Of a stretch of 42,654 bases of DNA, positions 1-7,335 are shown piece by piece. This DNA comes from Bacteroidales bacterium (lineage in GTDB: Bacteria > Bacteroidota > Bacteroidia > Bacteroidales > UBA932): contig JAFYTP010000022.1 of the NCBI GenBank assembly GCA_017558775.1, positions 1 to 42,654 on the forward strand, written 5' to 3'. Numbering within the stretch: position 1 is the stretch's first letter; every line of letters begins with the position of its first letter. Position numbers and translations under genes: made by a program. A model generated the notes under the pieces. That model was not told the origin of the DNA. It made no database searches and saw nothing but the letters and a program-made list of their open reading frames with translations.

Positions 1-1
1 C

Positions 2-517
2 GACCACTTCAACCTGACGAAGGAAATCGACATCATCATGGGCACCTTCTCCAAGTCGCTCGCCTCCATCGGCGGTTTCGTCGCGGCGGACAAGGTGATC
101 ATCAACTATCTGCGGCACACGGCCCGCACCTATATCTTCAGCGCCTCTGATACGCCGGCCGCCACGGCCAGCGCCCTTGAAGCCCTGCACATCATCCAGA
201 ACGAGCCCGAGCGCATCAAGGCGCTGTGGGAAGTGACCAACTACGCCCTGATGCGGTTCCGCAACGCCGGCTTCGAGATCGGCGACACGGAAAGCCCGAT
301 CATCCCGCTCTACGTCCGCGACCTGGAGAAGACCTTCATGGTCACCAAGCGGGCCTTCGAGGAAGGCGTGTTCATCAACGCCGTCATCCCGCCGGCCTGC
401 GCCCCGCAGGACACGCTCGTGCGCTTCGCGCTGATGGCCACCCACACCAAGGAGCAGGTGGACCGCGCCGTGACCGCCCTCAGCAAAGTATTCAAGGAAC
501 TAGACATCATCCAATGA
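2..517 (+). CDS. spt: Serine palmitoyltransferase-type PLP enzyme (3' part)
   Basis: The 5' part of this gene lies outside the window; the reading frame is open from base 2. It encodes the C-terminal half of an alpha-oxoamine synthase (fold type I aminotransferase). The lysine of GTFSKS near the start is the expected Schiff-base lysine for pyridoxal phosphate, followed by LASIGGF and the YIFSAS/TPA stretch shared with bacterial serine palmitoyltransferases. That enzyme condenses serine with an acyl-CoA to 3-ketosphinganine, the first step of sphingolipid synthesis, which suits Bacteroidales. The closest alternatives are glycine C-acetyltransferase (Kbl) and 8-amino-7-oxononanoate synthase; Kbl normally has a TLGKALGG-type lysine motif, which is absent. 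The stop codon overlaps the yicC start as ATGA, so the two are probably co-translated. Confidence 0.82.
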   Translation, partial: DHFNLTKEIDIIMGTFSKSLASIGGFVAADKVIINYLRHTARTYIFSASDTPAATASALEALHIIQNEPERIKALWEVTNYALMRFRNAGFEIGDTESPIIPLYVRDLEKTFMVTKRAFEEGVFINAVIPPACAPQDTLVRFALMATHTKEQVDRAVTALSKVFKELDIIQ

Positions 518-1404
518 TCCAGTCCATGACCGGCTACGGCAAAGCCGAAGCCACGCTCAAAAACGGAAAACTCACCGTCGAAATCCGCACCCTCAACAGC
601 AAGAGTGCGGATATCAATATCAAGACCCCGCTCCTCCCCAAGGACAAGGACATTCCCGTCCGGAAGAAGCTGGCGGACCGCCTGCAGCGCGGTACCATCG
701 ACTTTTTCCTCACCTACGAGGCCGGAGCCGCCGACGCCGCCCGTCCCATCAACGGCGACGCGCTGAAGTCCTACTACCAGCAGGTCCAGGCCGTCCGCCG
801 GGAACTCCCGGGCTTCACCGCCCCCGGTGACGATGACAACAGCGCGATCCTCGCCGCCCTCCTCCGTCTCCCCGACGTGGTGGATGCGAAGAAAGCCGAT
901 GCCATCGGCGAAGAGGACTGGCCGGCCGTGGAAGCCGCCATCGACGAGGCCATCGACCATCTCCAGGCGTTCCGCGCCCAGGAGGGCGAAGCCCTGTACA
1001 AGGACGTCACCGGCCGTGTCGATATCATCCTGGGGCTGTACGACGAGGTCGAGAAGCTCGAAGGCGAGCGCATCGAGACCGTCAAGGCCCGCCTCCTGAA
1101 AAACCTGGAGGAACTGGCCCAGAAGCCCGATCCCGCCCGCTTCGAGCAGGAACTCATCTTCTACCTTGAGAAGTACGACATCAACGAGGAGAAGGTCCGC
1201 CTGCGCCAGCACTGCCGCTACTTCATGGAAACCATCGACGGCGAACCCTACCCCGGCAAGAAGCTCGGCTTTATCATCCAGGAAATGGGCCGCGAAATCA
1301 ACACGACTGGTTCCAAGGCCAATCACGCCGGCATTCAGAGGCTGGTCGTGCGGATGAAGGATGAGCTGGAGAAGATCAGGGAACAGTCGATGAATATTCT
1401 TTAA
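514..1404 (+). CDS. yicC: YicC family endoribonuclease/stress protein
   Basis: This encodes a 296-residue protein of usual YicC length. It starts with the family signature MIQSMTGYG (YicC_N domain, roughly residues 1-155) and ends with the conserved DUF1732 half, including EQELIFYLEKYDINEE and GKKLGFIIQEMGREINT. YicC of E. coli has been described as an endoribonuclease involved in small-RNA turnover; that role is carried over by family only. The start at 514 is chosen because it gives the family N-terminus and overlaps the upstream stop as ATGA. A longer in-frame reading from 226 lies inside the upstream gene in another frame and is rejected. In many bacteria yicC precedes guanylate kinase, but here it is the last gene before a terminator. 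Confidence 0.93.
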   Translation: MIQSMTGYGKAEATLKNGKLTVEIRTLNSKSADINIKTPLLPKDKDIPVRKKLADRLQRGTIDFFLTYEAGAADAARPINGDALKSYYQQVQAVRRELPGFTAPGDDDNSAILAALLRLPDVVDAKKADAIGEEDWPAVEAAIDEAIDHLQAFRAQEGEALYKDVTGRVDIILGLYDEVEKLEGERIETVKARLLKNLEELAQKPDPARFEQELIFYLEKYDINEEKVRLRQHCRYFMETIDGEPYPGKKLGFIIQEMGREINTTGSKANHAGIQRLVVRMKDELEKIREQSMNIL

Positions 1405-1409
1405 CAAAA

Positions 1410-1435
1410 GAGGCCGCCCCGCAAGGGACGGCCTC
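1410..1435. terminator. Shared intrinsic terminator between yicC and the uptake locus
   Basis: A GC-rich hairpin with a 7-bp GAGGCCG/CGGCCTC outer stem, one C-A mismatch, a 3-bp inner stem and a GCAA loop lies between convergent genes. The minus-strand reading is followed by TTTTGTTAAA and the plus-strand reading by GATTGTTT, so it can serve both directions. The minus direction has the better T-tract. Confidence 0.75.
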
Positions 1436-1454
1436 GATTGTTTCAGAGAGGGAT

Positions 1455-3305
1455 CTACTCCTTCGTCATCGTGTTCGGAAGGGCGGTCTCGTAACCTGTC
1501 CAGGACACGCCGGAACGGCCGCCGGAAGAGGTGGTGTAACGGCCATACCACTTAATGTTGTAGAAGTATGCCGGAGCGCCCGCGGAAATGACGGAGCGCG
1601 GCGTCAGTTCAGCCGTCTTTCCATCGTCAGCCATCAAGGCGCGGCAGATGGTGTTGCCCACACCCGAATTGTAGTAGGTCTTTCCTTCGACATTCGTGTA
1701 CTGACCGGACAGCAAGGCGTTCATCGTGCCACGGGTGCTGTCTTCCCAGGTGACCGCCGTGTTCTCATACACCTTGAAGACCATTTCGCCCGTACTCGCG
1801 TCATAAGGGACGACGGCGACGAATGCGCCTTCAGCGAAATCGTTGGCTTCAAAGCCGGCAATACCGCTCACCAGGAAGGACTCCTCGGCCACATTGATGG
1901 ACACGATCCAGGTATCCGCACCGTCGCCGCGAGGAACGCTCCAATTACCCAGCCACTTGTAATAGGTGGGCATCAGGTCGGCCACCGCGATTTCGGCTGC
2001 GGCATAGTCACCCGTGTAGAACTGGTCCTCACCGAAGGCGACGACGACGACATACACATCACCGATCATGTTCTCGACCGTGAGGGTGGTCTCACCGGAG
2101 GAAAGGCCTTCCTCGAAGGAGGAGAGTTCTCCGCTGGCGACCTTGGCCAGGATTTCCTCACGCTTATTCATGGCGAAGGTCGTGAAAGCGTAGTCCTCCA
2201 CATTGGAGATGCTCTCCTTCGCGACGACCGTGGCGACGTACTTGACATCCTCGTAACCGGCCTTCGGGGTGACTGTGAAGACATCCGTCTGGGTCGGATA
2301 GTTGTAGGAGCCGTCGGCATGGACGATATCCCAACCATCCACGAGCTGCTTCTTCGGGCCGCGGTCGGGGATGGTGACATCCACCAGGGCGTACTGGCCC
2401 GTCGGATAGTTCTGCTCGTCGAAGCAGATGATGACAGCCGTAGCGGTGGAAGGCAGGTTCTTGCACTCTTCCGAAGCGCTTCCCTTGGTGAAGGTGACCT
2501 CACCCGCGTTGGCCGCCGCCATCAACTGTTCAGCCTGTTCCTTGATGAGCGCGGGGACATCCTTGCCCACGAACTCGTTCGGATCCTTGACCGCCCAGTA
2601 ATAAGGCGTGGAAGCCATCTCGGAAGACGGGGTGACCTGGATCTTGTCAATCTGATCCGGGAAGACATACCGTCCATCCACATCCTCGACCGTCCATCCG
2701 GTCACCGTGCCGTAGGTCGGCTCCTGGACCACCTGGGCCGTTCCGCTGTTGGAACCGGCCTTATAGGTGACTGTCGCGAAACGGTAGCCGAAGCCCGTAT
2801 TGGGATCGACCGTCACGTTGATGATGGGGTTCTCGTCGTCGAAGACGATATGGACCCAGTCCTTATCAGCCTTGATGTCGATATCGAGGTTGGTGGTGTA
2901 AGGATAGGCGAACGTGGCGCCCTCCTTCGGGACTTCCATATCGACCAGCTCCAGTCCGGCAAACACCTCGCCGTACTGGATGACGGCGGCAGTGATGCTC
3001 TCGGAGCCGGCGGAGATCGTCAGCTTGGCATAACGGGACTGCTTGCCTTCATTGGCGGGGACGGTCACGGTGATGACGTTCCCGCTGACGGAAGCGGCGC
3101 ACCAGGACTTGTCGGCGGTCACGCTCACGTTGGAGAGATTCACCTCCAGCGTCTCGGTACCGCCGCCCGGGAAGAAGACCAGGTTGCTCTTGACAGCCTG
3201 GAGTTCGGTCTTCCACTCAATGGCCTGTTCATTCTCCTTGCGGCAGGAAACCGCCGCAAGGAGAGCCAGGGTGGATAACAATACGATGTTGATTAGTCTT
3301 TTCAT
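1455..3305 (-). CDS. BACON-domain surface lipoprotein of the uptake locus
   Basis: This encodes a 616-residue lipoprotein: a Lys/Arg start, a hydrophobic segment, and a lipobox ending at Cys21 (LLAAVSC). Residues about 35-115 and 120-195 look like two BACON beta-sandwich domains (patterns such as ADKSWCAAS and KADKDWVHI followed by VTV). After these come two related modules of about 100 residues, starting WTVEDVDGRYVFPDQ and WDIVHADGSYNYPTQ, then a C-terminal region with no family I recognise. It is the last gene of a SusC/SusD operon, so it is probably a surface-exposed glycan- or protein-binding accessory; the ligand is unknown. The start is placed at the second Met (3305) because an AGGAGG lies 7 bases upstream of it but only 1 base from the Met at 3311. 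Confidence 0.8.
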   Translation of the reverse strand: MKRLINIVLLSTLALLAAVSCRKENEQAIEWKTELQAVKSNLVFFPGGGTETLEVNLSNVSVTADKSWCAASVSGNVITVTVPANEGKQSRYAKLTISAGSESITAAVIQYGEVFAGLELVDMEVPKEGATFAYPYTTNLDIDIKADKDWVHIVFDDENPIINVTVDPNTGFGYRFATVTYKAGSNSGTAQVVQEPTYGTVTGWTVEDVDGRYVFPDQIDKIQVTPSSEMASTPYYWAVKDPNEFVGKDVPALIKEQAEQLMAAANAGEVTFTKGSASEECKNLPSTATAVIICFDEQNYPTGQYALVDVTIPDRGPKKQLVDGWDIVHADGSYNYPTQTDVFTVTPKAGYEDVKYVATVVAKESISNVEDYAFTTFAMNKREEILAKVASGELSSFEEGLSSGETTLTVENMIGDVYVVVVAFGEDQFYTGDYAAAEIAVADLMPTYYKWLGNWSVPRGDGADTWIVSINVAEESFLVSGIAGFEANDFAEGAFVAVVPYDASTGEMVFKVYENTAVTWEDSTRGTMNALLSGQYTNVEGKTYYNSGVGNTICRALMADDGKTAELTPRSVISAGAPAYFYNIKWYGRYTTSSGGRSGVSWTGYETALPNTMTKE

Positions 3306-3317
3306 GGCCATTCCTCC

Positions 3318-4709
3318 TTAAATCTTGGTCATCGTTACCCAGAAGTGGGCGTAATAACGATAATTGAACGGATACCAGTCGGAATAGGTGGCCGAGCTCA
3401 TCCAACCACCGGACGCGCCGGCAGGAGTCTGCATGATCAGGGCGAAACCGGTGATCGGCTGGGCCGCGGAGGCGCAAGGACCGGTCGTGAACTTGAACAC
3501 GTTGGTTCCGGCGGCTTCGGACAGCTCGTCATCGACATAACCCTTCATACCGTAGCTGGTGCTTCTCCAGCCGGACCAGGTCACACCCGTACCCGCGGCG
3601 TTCGAACGCGCGTAGCAAGGGGCCCAGTAGATGGAGTTGCCGTTGGCCTCCCAGGTTCCGATGATCTGGCCCATGATGAAGATGTTGCCGGAAGACAGGT
3701 CGTAATTGACCTTCAGGTCATAAAGGTCGTTGACACCCTTCATCAGCATCGTCTTCTTGAACTCGTCCTGCACCAGGGAAACGCGGACCGTGCGGGGAGC
3801 GGAATAGTAGGCCTCACCGCTGTCGTTGTACACCAGGTCATAGTCGCCCAGCAGGTCGGCGTAGGCGCGCCAGCCCGGAGGCAGCTGTCCCTTCAGGGCG
3901 ACGTTCACTTCGGCGCCGCTGGGGCTGTTCAGGCTCTGGGTATCATTGTTCCAGTCAAGGGACTCCAGGGTATAGGGGCCGATCGTGACGGGCTTGTAGA
4001 AGCGGATACCGGTGTCCGTGACGATATAAGGAGCTTTCACGGAATCTTCTTCGCCGGCCAGCGTAAGGGTGACCTGACGGCCTCCGAGATCCAGGGAAGC
4101 GGTAGCCTCCTTTCCGTCGATGGTACCGGCAAAGCTGCTGACGAAGATGTCTTCGCCGTTCTTGGCCGCCTTCTCGATGAAGGCTCCCGGATCCTCGTTC
4201 AACGGATACATGTAAATCTTGTTACCGCTCCGCTTTCCCTTCAGGACCACTTCCTCGGCCGTCGCGCTCATCACGATGAACTCGAAGTCGCCCTTGTGGG
4301 CCTGGTACAGCCCGCTCTCCCCGTACAGGTTCTTGGTAGAACCGGAAGGGGTGGCGAAATAGTGGAAAGCGTAGTTGTCCGTGTCGATGGAAAGGACCGG
4401 ACCGTCGTCGTTGGTCATCTTGTAGAGCGAGGTGGACGGTTCATCCACCAGGGTGCTCCAGACCGTCACCTGCTCGTCGGTGAACTTCAGCGCGTACATA
4501 TATCCGCCATAGCTCTTGTCCGGGTGGGGATAATAGTACATCTTCCATCCGTTCGAAGCGGAGGACAGCACTTTCTGCGCGTTATCCATCGCCTCTTTCA
4601 CGCGGAGCGAGGCGGATTTCTCGAAAATCAGGTCTTCGTCCTTGACGCAGGCGGAAAAGACGAAGGCGGAAAGGACCGCGGCAGCCAATATGGGAATTAT
4701 TCTTTTCAT
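3318..4709 (-). CDS. DUF4302 family lipoprotein
   Basis: This encodes a 463-residue lipoprotein with a signal peptide and lipobox ending at Cys21 (FVFSAC). The N-terminal part (SASLRVKEAMDNAQKVL, then NGWKMYYYPHPDKSYGGYMY) matches what I know of the DUF4302 family, which is found almost only beside SusC/SusD pairs and a zinc metallohydrolase lipoprotein, as here. Its molecular function is not established; a surface substrate-binding role is inferred from position and lipidation. The gene lies 12 bases upstream of the BACON gene (start 3305) and 18 bases downstream of the metallohydrolase. A Met two codons earlier (4715) is possible, but an AAGG sits at a better distance from 4709. Confidence 0.8.
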   Translation of the reverse strand: MKRIIPILAAAVLSAFVFSACVKDEDLIFEKSASLRVKEAMDNAQKVLSSASNGWKMYYYPHPDKSYGGYMYALKFTDEQVTVWSTLVDEPSTSLYKMTNDDGPVLSIDTDNYAFHYFATPSGSTKNLYGESGLYQAHKGDFEFIVMSATAEEVVLKGKRSGNKIYMYPLNEDPGAFIEKAAKNGEDIFVSSFAGTIDGKEATASLDLGGRQVTLTLAGEEDSVKAPYIVTDTGIRFYKPVTIGPYTLESLDWNNDTQSLNSPSGAEVNVALKGQLPPGWRAYADLLGDYDLVYNDSGEAYYSAPRTVRVSLVQDEFKKTMLMKGVNDLYDLKVNYDLSSGNIFIMGQIIGTWEANGNSIYWAPCYARSNAAGTGVTWSGWRSTSYGMKGYVDDELSEAAGTNVFKFTTGPCASAAQPITGFALIMQTPAGASGGWMSSATYSDWYPFNYRYYAHFWVTMTKI

Positions 4710-4727
4710 ACTCATAACCTTGCAGGA

Positions 4728-5720
4728 TTAGTTGACTTCAAGGGAGGTCAGATCCACTTCGCCGGCCACGACTTCCCCCTGACGGCGGAGAACCGCGTCA
4801 CGGAGCTGGGTGATGTCGATGTTGAAGGTATCTGCCATGTATCTGCGCACCTGGGCGATCTTGGCCAGGATCAGCTCGTCCCCGTTGAAATGGTCGCCAA
4901 CGCCCAGGTCGGGGAAGGAGACCTTGAATTCATCACTCTTGACATCGCTTTCGGTCACTTCACGTCCGGCCAATTCCAGCCACTCCTGGAGGGTTTCCTC
5001 CGTGTTGGTGACATAGAGGGAAAGCACCTCGGCGAAGTCTTCCCGGTCGGAATGCTGGGAATAGGTGGACAGGAAACCGCGCTGACGGTAGAAAGTGCCA
5101 TAGGCGGAAGTGTTCCAGGACTCCGTCACATAGGAGGTCGGCGTCACCTGCGTGAACTCGACGGGGAAATCCTTCGTCTGGTTCAGGATGTGCGTGAACT
5201 CGTGATGGATGGTCTTGATGTAGAAGTGGTTCAGGGCCGCGGCGGGGTCTCTGTAACCCTGGTAGCCGCCGGTCATGATCTGGGGCAGGTAGTTCAGGCC
5301 GGAAAGGAGGATCTTCTTTCCGCCCTCGGCGGTACCCAGGATGTAGGTACCGTTGTTCTTGTACTCCCACTCGCCGATATAGAAGAATTCCTTCGGGAAA
5401 TACTTCTGGGTGAACCGGACACCGCCCACCTCGTCATAGGTGTCGATGCACAGGTACTTGACCAGGTGCGCCATCTTGATGGAGCAGTCCAGGTTGGCCG
5501 GGGTGGTCCAGTAGTTCAGATCCGACTCGTTGCTCTCGAAGCGGTACTTCACCAGGATGTTGTAGGGCGTCACATAGTTGGCGTCCAGCCACTTGTCGAA
5601 GTCGTTCTGCGTCCGCTGGTCGAGGGTGATCACGCTTTCCGGATTCAGCGCGTCCTCCCGGCAGGAAGTGAGCGCGAGGGATGCCGCCAAGGCAAAAAGG
5701 ATAGGATATATTCTTTTCAT
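4728..5720 (-). CDS. Substrate import-associated zinc metallohydrolase lipoprotein
   Basis: This encodes 330 residues with a lipobox ending at Cys20 (LALTSC). A gluzincin-type motif HEFTH lies at residues 173-177, and EDFAE follows at about 227-231, a plausible source of the third zinc ligand. Together with the SusC/SusD context this fits the family named substrate import-associated zinc metallohydrolase lipoprotein (TonB-linked HExxH lipoproteins). Family knowledge suggests a peptidase-like enzyme at the cell surface that trims a protein or glycoprotein before import through SusC; the true substrate is not known. It sits 11 bases downstream of the SusD gene and is clearly in the same operon. 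All catalytic residues visible in the motif are intact. Confidence 0.87.
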   Translation of the reverse strand: MKRIYPILFALAASLALTSCREDALNPESVITLDQRTQNDFDKWLDANYVTPYNILVKYRFESNESDLNYWTTPANLDCSIKMAHLVKYLCIDTYDEVGGVRFTQKYFPKEFFYIGEWEYKNNGTYILGTAEGGKKILLSGLNYLPQIMTGGYQGYRDPAAALNHFYIKTIHHEFTHILNQTKDFPVEFTQVTPTSYVTESWNTSAYGTFYRQRGFLSTYSQHSDREDFAEVLSLYVTNTEETLQEWLELAGREVTESDVKSDEFKVSFPDLGVGDHFNGDELILAKIAQVRRYMADTFNIDITQLRDAVLRRQGEVVAGEVDLTSLEVN

Positions 5721-5731
5721 GGCAATGCGTT

Positions 5732-7318
5732 TTAACGTTTGTTGGCTTCAAAGCCCGCGTCACGGGACTTCAGGGGAATCTGGACCGCGCGACGAGGATC
5801 GTCCGGGCCCAACGTGTCGGTGATCTCCACCACGTCGCCGTTGGAATTGACCTTGCGGCGATAGACGGTGATGCCGTAGCGCTTGATGTCGAACCAGCGC
5901 ATGCCCTGACCCATGGTCTCGGTTCTGCGGAAGTTCAGCACCAGGTGGATCAGGTTCTCCTGCAGGGAGCCCTTCTCGATCACGATCGGCTTGCGGGGAG
6001 CGAGTTCCTTCTTCTGCGTGGGCTGGTCCCACTTATAGTATTCCATGGAGTTATAGAACTCGTTGATCATGTCCAGGTCCATATTGACCTTGTCCACGTA
6101 CATGTTGTCCGCCCAGAGGTTCAGGTCCGCGAGCGCCTCGTCATAGCGCTTCAGGAGGATGAGGGCCTCGGCGCGGTCCAGGAGGGCCTGGTCGGCCGTG
6201 AAGCAAGGATAGACCGTGTGACGGTAACCGATACCGGCCACCGGGTCTGTGTACTCGAACTCGTAGTCGATCTTCCAGAAGATCGGATAGCGGAGCATAC
6301 CCACCGGATAGGTGCGGGGCCTCCAGATGAAGGCGGATTCCGTCAGCATCGTCCTGTTCCAGGGAACGGGCGACAGGAAGCTCTCGGTCTGGGCGATGTA
6401 CTCCGTGAAAGCGTAATGCTTGTTGCTGCCGGAATAGTTGCCCCAGAACAGGCCCATGTTGGAATAGCCGGTCATCATCAGGAAGTTCGCTTTCTGGGCC
6501 GTGCTGTTGTAAGCGAGACGGGCGGTGCCGATTTCCGAATAGTTGGCCTGCAGGTCGGCGTAGTCGCGGAGGAAAGTCTTGGGCGAGTCGCCCAGGCACT
6601 CATTCACGTACTTGACCGTCTTCTCATACTGACCATAGAACAGATAGAAACGGGCGGCGAAAGCCAGGGCGGCCTGCGTGTTGAAATGATACTTGGGGAC
6701 ATCGTAATTGTCACCGACATACTTCAGGCCTTCCTGGATGTCCTCGTCGATCCGGCGATAGACCTCGGCGACGTTGCTCCGTTCGTACTTCGGGTTCAGG
6801 CCCTGTTCCGGCTTGTCCATGTAGGGCAGGCCCTGATCGGTGGCGCTGGTTTCCTCGTTGTACTGGAGGCAGAAGACATTGACCAGGATGAAATGGGCAT
6901 AGGCGCGGGCGAGCAGGGCCTCACCATAGGATTCGGCCAGCTCGGGGTTATCCTTGCCGCCCATCTCCTCGATGGCTTCCAGGGCCTGGTTGGCCGAACC
7001 GATGGCCATCCAGAAGGAGGACCAGATGTTCTCTTCGGAATCGTTACCGGTTTCCGAGACATCCTCCCAGTTCCAGATCTGCTGATACAGGCGGGAGGCC
7101 TCGGAGGTCACGACCGCCCGGTTGTTGTCCATGTTGTCGGAAAGGAGTTCCGTCACCATGGAGTAGATATGGTCCGAATACGCGGCGCCAAGCAGCGCCT
7201 TCACCTTCTCCGGCGAATCGATCTCGGTCCGGTTATCCGGCATCGTGTCCAGGAACTTGTCGCAGGAAACCAGACTTGCCAAAACGGCGATAGCTGTGAT
7301 AAGATATTTGTGCTTCAT
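5732..7318 (-). CDS. SusD/RagB-type nutrient-binding lipoprotein
   Basis: This encodes a 528-residue outer-membrane lipoprotein with a lipobox ending at Cys19 (LASLVSC) followed by DKFLDTMPDNRTE, the typical SusD opening. The central part has TPR-like helical segments (AEVYRRIDEDIQEGLKYV; ALAFAARFYLF), and the C-terminal part contains RRTETMGQGMRWFDIKRYG, a well conserved SusD/RagB stretch. It forms the lid over the SusC barrel and captures substrate at the surface. The substrate cannot be read from the sequence; the neighbouring metallohydrolase rather than a glycoside hydrolase hints at peptide or glycopeptide. The gene starts 17 bases after the SusC stop codon. Confidence 0.95.
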   Translation of the reverse strand: MKHKYLITAIAVLASLVSCDKFLDTMPDNRTEIDSPEKVKALLGAAYSDHIYSMVTELLSDNMDNNRAVVTSEASRLYQQIWNWEDVSETGNDSEENIWSSFWMAIGSANQALEAIEEMGGKDNPELAESYGEALLARAYAHFILVNVFCLQYNEETSATDQGLPYMDKPEQGLNPKYERSNVAEVYRRIDEDIQEGLKYVGDNYDVPKYHFNTQAALAFAARFYLFYGQYEKTVKYVNECLGDSPKTFLRDYADLQANYSEIGTARLAYNSTAQKANFLMMTGYSNMGLFWGNYSGSNKHYAFTEYIAQTESFLSPVPWNRTMLTESAFIWRPRTYPVGMLRYPIFWKIDYEFEYTDPVAGIGYRHTVYPCFTADQALLDRAEALILLKRYDEALADLNLWADNMYVDKVNMDLDMINEFYNSMEYYKWDQPTQKKELAPRKPIVIEKGSLQENLIHLVLNFRRTETMGQGMRWFDIKRYGITVYRRKVNSNGDVVEITDTLGPDDPRRAVQIPLKSRDAGFEANKR

Positions 7319-7335
7319 AAGTCAGGTCTTTTGGG

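Noticed and set aside
226-513. N-terminal extension of yicC
   Set aside because: It lies in another frame of the spt-like gene, reads as Arg/His-rich sequence, and the family N-terminus MIQSMTGYG begins at 514.
2-517. Glycine C-acetyltransferase (Kbl) as the identity of the first gene
   Set aside because: The lysine motif is TFSKS with LASIGGF and YIFSAS, as in serine palmitoyltransferases, not the TLGKALGG type of Kbl. The missing 5' half leaves some doubt.
3345-5735. Long plus-strand open frame (796 codons) opposite the uptake lipoproteins, and similar ones at 7348-9552, 10944-12635, 33139-35028 and 36532-38076
   Set aside because: They are shadows of well supported minus-strand genes. 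Their products are rich in Gly, Arg, His, Val and Asp, show no domains, and arise because GC-rich coding DNA has few stops in the complementary frame.
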